NCBI RefSeq assembly: GCF_029193575.1
Contig: NZ_JARGCS010000043.1
Span: 62,001-126,000 of the forward strand
Reading direction: 5' to 3'
Length of the DNA stretch: 64,000 bases
Origin: Pseudomonas entomophila
GTDB taxonomy: Bacteria > Pseudomonadota > Gammaproteobacteria > Pseudomonadales > Pseudomonadaceae
This document shows, one piece after another, positions 61,163-64,000 of the stretch (positions are counted from its first letter, which is position 1; each line of letters starts with the position of its first letter). A program made the translations under genes and the position numbers. A model generated the notes under the pieces. It saw only the letters and a list, made by a program, of their open reading frames with translations, was not told the DNA's origin and did not search any database.

Positions 61163-64000
61163 CTAAGCCATCCCGACATTGCGTAAAACAGCATAGGCAG
61201 GTATGTATCGATGATTTTGTGGAGGCCTGAACTGCATGGGGCTATTCGTATTCGGGTCCCAGTAAGTGATAGCGCCGCCGTTGTTAGCATCCCAACTGAC
61301 CCACGTGCGCTGGGGGAAGACCTGTGTGTAGACGCGCCTGAGGTCATTCCAGTGAGAGGAGTTTGTGTAGATGGCTCTTGGAGTGCGGACGGCCAAATCG
61401 ATGTAACCCGTGGGGGTGAGCGCCTCAGAAAATATGTAGACCCCGAATACATTACTGACATTGACAAGGTAAGAAACGGCTTGGCCACTGGCATCTCGCA
61501 CGGTAATGGTCGCATTGCCATTGCGTTCACCGGTGACCTTGCCTTGAGCCGTTACCACCGCCACCCTTTCATCGCTTGAGCTATACGTATAGGGCGCTTG
61601 CCCCCCGGTGGGCACCCGCACCGCCGTGTTGCCGATGGAGTCCAGACCCGTTCGTGGCGCCGCCAACTTGAACGCGGTGCCGTTGAGCACCATGTCACGT
61701 CGATCGATGCTCAGTGCCGGACTCACGGTCAGTGCCAGCGGGTTGGAAAACTCAAACGTTTCCTGCCCGTGGCGCTTGCGCTGATAGCGCACGATGATTT
61801 TCCGCCCAATATTGGCGAGCACCACACTGCGTGGTACATGGAAGGTCATTCTGCCGACCTGATCCACCGTCTGCGTTTCAGACACGTAACCTTGCCCCGC
61901 CACAGGACTGTCCAGTACCAGCCGCAACTGGCTCAGCGGCAACATCCCCTGGAACTCTACAAAGAAGGTAGCCCCCGGGTTGAGCGGGATCCTGGCTGGG
62001 TCGAGGGCCGCTCCCTGTGCCTCCAGCGAAACCGGCGCGCGTCGATCCCACGGCGTCGCCGCATCGGCAACGATCAGCGTTACACTGCTCGATAGCTGCA
62101 CACCGGTCCTGCTCCTGACCGTGTAGAACACCTGGATAGCTTGGCGAAGGCCCGCCCTCACGACAGCCTCTGGCACGCTGAAGCTCATTGGCCAACCGCT
62201 ATCAGCCTGCTGGGTTTCGGTGAATGTGGCTGCGGCTGTGCGCCCGATCCAGGTCAAGGTGACGAAATCGTCATCCTTGAGCACACCCAGTGGAATATTC
62301 ACGGTAGTGCTCGGCGAACGGGGAAACAGCAGAGAGTCCTCCACCCCCCCGACCACCGGTGCAGGCAGCAGCTCGACCTGCTCGCCCACCAGCAGGTGCA
62401 AAGGCGCCGAGGACTGCCCGCCGGCCCCGGGCTGACCCACCTCGTAGCTGACCGTGAGCGTGCCACCGTTCAATCGCCCGAACTGTTCGGCGACGTAGCG
62501 GTCCATACTGCCCTGGATTGCCTCATTTTGCGAAACCCGGGCCAAGGGCACTGTCCGCTCGATTGTTCCCGACGCTGACCGCCCGCTCAGCACCAGCTGC
62601 GTGCGATCGCCCAGTGCCATCCCGGGCCAACCTATCTTGGCCGTGATCGCCTTCAGGTCATTGGGCAGTAAACCGCCACGGGCCTCATTCACACTCGGTG
62701 CCGGTAAGCGTTGCACAATGCCTTGCACCACCAGGGTTCTACGGTAAGACCGCCATACCCGCGCCCCGCCGCGGTAGACTTCGTAGCTGACTCGCAGTTG
62801 GCCGTTGGCAGCCCGGACCACATCGGCATTCGCGACCGCGACGAGACGGAAACCTGGAAAAGGCGCATCAGGTTCTCGCTGGATGACGATGTCTGGGAGA
62901 GTAACTTCGAAACGTTGCCCCTCCACCGTGGTGACTGCATATCGGAAGCGCAGTACATCGTTTAACTGAAAGATCGGTCGCATGACGTATACACGGGCGT
63001 GAAGATCCTGGCTGCCCAGATCCTCCAGAGCCAGTCTCCCCTCGACGATGACATCTCCGATAGGGATCAGCAGTTCAGGCGCCTCAGCAAGGTTTTCATC
63101 GTCAAGCTCGGGTGTCAGCAGCAACTCACCCGACCATTTCTCGGAGTAGTTTTCCACTTCGTCATGGACCCGCCACACAACCAGCACCGAGTCCAGTTCC
63201 TTGATCGGCTCCAGTTGATCCGCAGCGATCAGGAACGTCACCTGGTTGTCAACCTCACCTTCTGCAAGCGTATGGGTAAAGTAGACCCCACCCACACTCA
63301 AGGTGATCACGTCCCGTACCCGCATCAGTGGATAGGCGTCGATCGTCACCGGAATCTGTAACCCCGGGGTCAAGGCTGGCGGCAGTTCCAATAGCGCCGC
63401 ATGCAACTCCGAGTGCCAGGGTTCGTTGGGACGGCGATCCGGGCCGCCGGGCAGCGTGTCCTTGTAGAACACCGTGAGCTTCCTGGACTCCTCCTGGTTC
63501 CCGGAAGGAGACCTGGTGATCCTCGCATACCATTCGCCAAAGCCCACAACTACCCGTTCAATCGGGATGTGGGCGGAAATGTCGGCCCTCGAGTCGGCCT
63601 GCTCCGGCGTTACCACCACTGTCAATACGGCAATCGGTGTGGGCGTCCCAACAAGCTGCCAGAAGACCTCGATCATGTCGCCGGCGTGCATGTTGTTATA
63701 AGCCTGCAGCGTGACGGGCAATCCCTTCGAAGGGTTCACATGCACAGCGGCACGGTTAAGCCCGAAATGCGCGCCGACCACAGGCGCGCGCGCGCCCGCC
63801 GGGAATGGTGGCAGGATGGCATTGATCTCAAAGCCCATGCTCCCAATGCCCGGTTCCAGCAGTCGGTTGAACTCGTCCACCGTCCCCAACAGCCGAGGTT
63901 TCTGCTCCGTCTCCGAGGAAGAGAACATCAGAACGCTCTCGCCATCCTCTGGCAGGTCACGGGGATCGAAGTCGCTGGGGGGAATCACGACGGGTGTCGG
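61163..64000 (-). CDS. Large protein with bacterial Ig-like domain, 5' end outside window
   Basis: At least 945 residues; the frame is open to the window edge, so the N-terminus is missing (a GTG at 63988 is the last possible start inside). The bulk is beta-rich in repeats of about 100-110 residues, each with alternating hydrophobic positions. Near the C-terminus a BIG2-type Ig-like domain (Tyr-Ser-Ser-Ser-Asp-Glu-Arg-Val-Ala-Val-Val then Gly-Lys-Val-Thr-Gly) is visible, followed by a Trp/Tyr-rich tail. Probably a surface or secreted adhesion-type protein; no secretion signal is seen. Base use differs from the core genes. Confidence 0.85.
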   Translation of the reverse strand, partial: PTPVVIPPSDFDPRDLPEDGESVLMFSSSETEQKPRLLGTVDEFNRLLEPGIGSMGFEINAILPPFPAGARAPVVGAHFGLNRAAVHVNPSKGLPVTLQAYNNMHAGDMIEVFWQLVGTPTPIAVLTVVVTPEQADSRADISAHIPIERVVVGFGEWYARITRSPSGNQEESRKLTVFYKDTLPGGPDRRPNEPWHSELHAALLELPPALTPGLQIPVTIDAYPLMRVRDVITLSVGGVYFTHTLAEGEVDNQVTFLIAADQLEPIKELDSVLVVWRVHDEVENYSEKWSGELLLTPELDDENLAEAPELLIPIGDVIVEGRLALEDLGSQDLHARVYVMRPIFQLNDVLRFRYAVTTVEGQRFEVTLPDIVIQREPDAPFPGFRLVAVANADVVRAANGQLRVSYEVYRGGARVWRSYRRTLVVQGIVQRLPAPSVNEARGGLLPNDLKAITAKIGWPGMALGDRTQLVLSGRSASGTIERTVPLARVSQNEAIQGSMDRYVAEQFGRLNGGTLTVSYEVGQPGAGGQSSAPLHLLVGEQVELLPAPVVGGVEDSLLFPRSPSTTVNIPLGVLKDDDFVTLTWIGRTAAATFTETQQADSGWPMSFSVPEAVVRAGLRQAIQVFYTVRSRTGVQLSSSVTLIVADAATPWDRRAPVSLEAQGAALDPARIPLNPGATFFVEFQGMLPLSQLRLVLDSPVAGQGYVSETQTVDQVGRMTFHVPRSVVLANIGRKIIVRYQRKRHGQETFEFSNPLALTVSPALSIDRRDMVLNGTAFKLAAPRTGLDSIGNTAVRVPTGGQAPYTYSSSDERVAVVTAQGKVTGERNGNATITVRDASGQAVSYLVNVSNVFGVYIFSEALTPTGYIDLAVRTPRAIYTNSSHWNDLRRVYTQVFPQRTWVSWDANNGGAITYWDPNTNSPMQFRPPQNHRYIPAYAVLRNVGMA

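Overview
The window looks like chromosomal DNA of a Pseudomonas, most like the P. putida group. It is GC-rich with strong G/C third positions, has many genes in start-stop overlap, carries putida-type REP palindromes, and includes Pseudomonas-typical small proteins (DUF2790, DUF3313). No tRNA, rRNA, CRISPR array, insertion sequence or phage gene was seen.

Layout. 1-3.1 kb: an ornithine-cyclodeaminase-like gene with a PLP dehydratase (cut by the left edge), and a divergent formate/nitrite-type channel. 3.1-4.0 kb: an unrecognised protein with different base use. 4.1-12.1 kb: a guanidine-assimilation operon on the minus strand (ABC importer, two DUF1989 carboxyguanidine-deiminase subunits, a possible 30-residue protein, a biotin-dependent guanidine/urea carboxylase). 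It carries a guanidine-I (ykkC) riboswitch before the importer and a guanidine-II (mini-ykkC) riboswitch before the carboxylase. No allophanate hydrolase is present in the window. 12.1-16.4 kb: a divergent operon with an amino-acid-type ABC importer whose permease and ATPase are fused, a GntR regulator and a third DUF1989 protein. 16.4-35.3 kb: regulators, transporters and housekeeping genes: a TetR/HD-domain pair with a perfect operator palindrome, a CusRS-like two-component system, TrmK, RidA, a serine transporter with L-serine dehydratase and a divergent LysR regulator.

35.5-55.6 kb: a sulfatase-fold membrane protein and a 16-gene Wzx/Wzy-type exopolysaccharide operon: UDP-glucose dehydrogenase, UDP-glucuronate epimerase, initiating sugar transferase, a CpsD-like protein that has lost its P-loop lysine, outer-membrane export lipoprotein, chain-length protein, three glycosyltransferases, polymerase, flippase, a secreted glycoside-hydrolase-like protein, and tailoring deacetylases and acyltransferases. 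Most genes overlap by 4 bases, implying one translationally coupled transcript. A REP pair lies in frame inside one glycosyltransferase gene.

55.7-64 kb: valine-type acyl-CoA genes (hydrolase and acyl-CoA dehydrogenase), two small unrecognised proteins, a DAHP synthase preceded by an attenuator with an aromatic-rich leader peptide, an intrinsic terminator and a second aromatic-rich short frame, and finally a large Ig-like-domain protein cut by the right edge.
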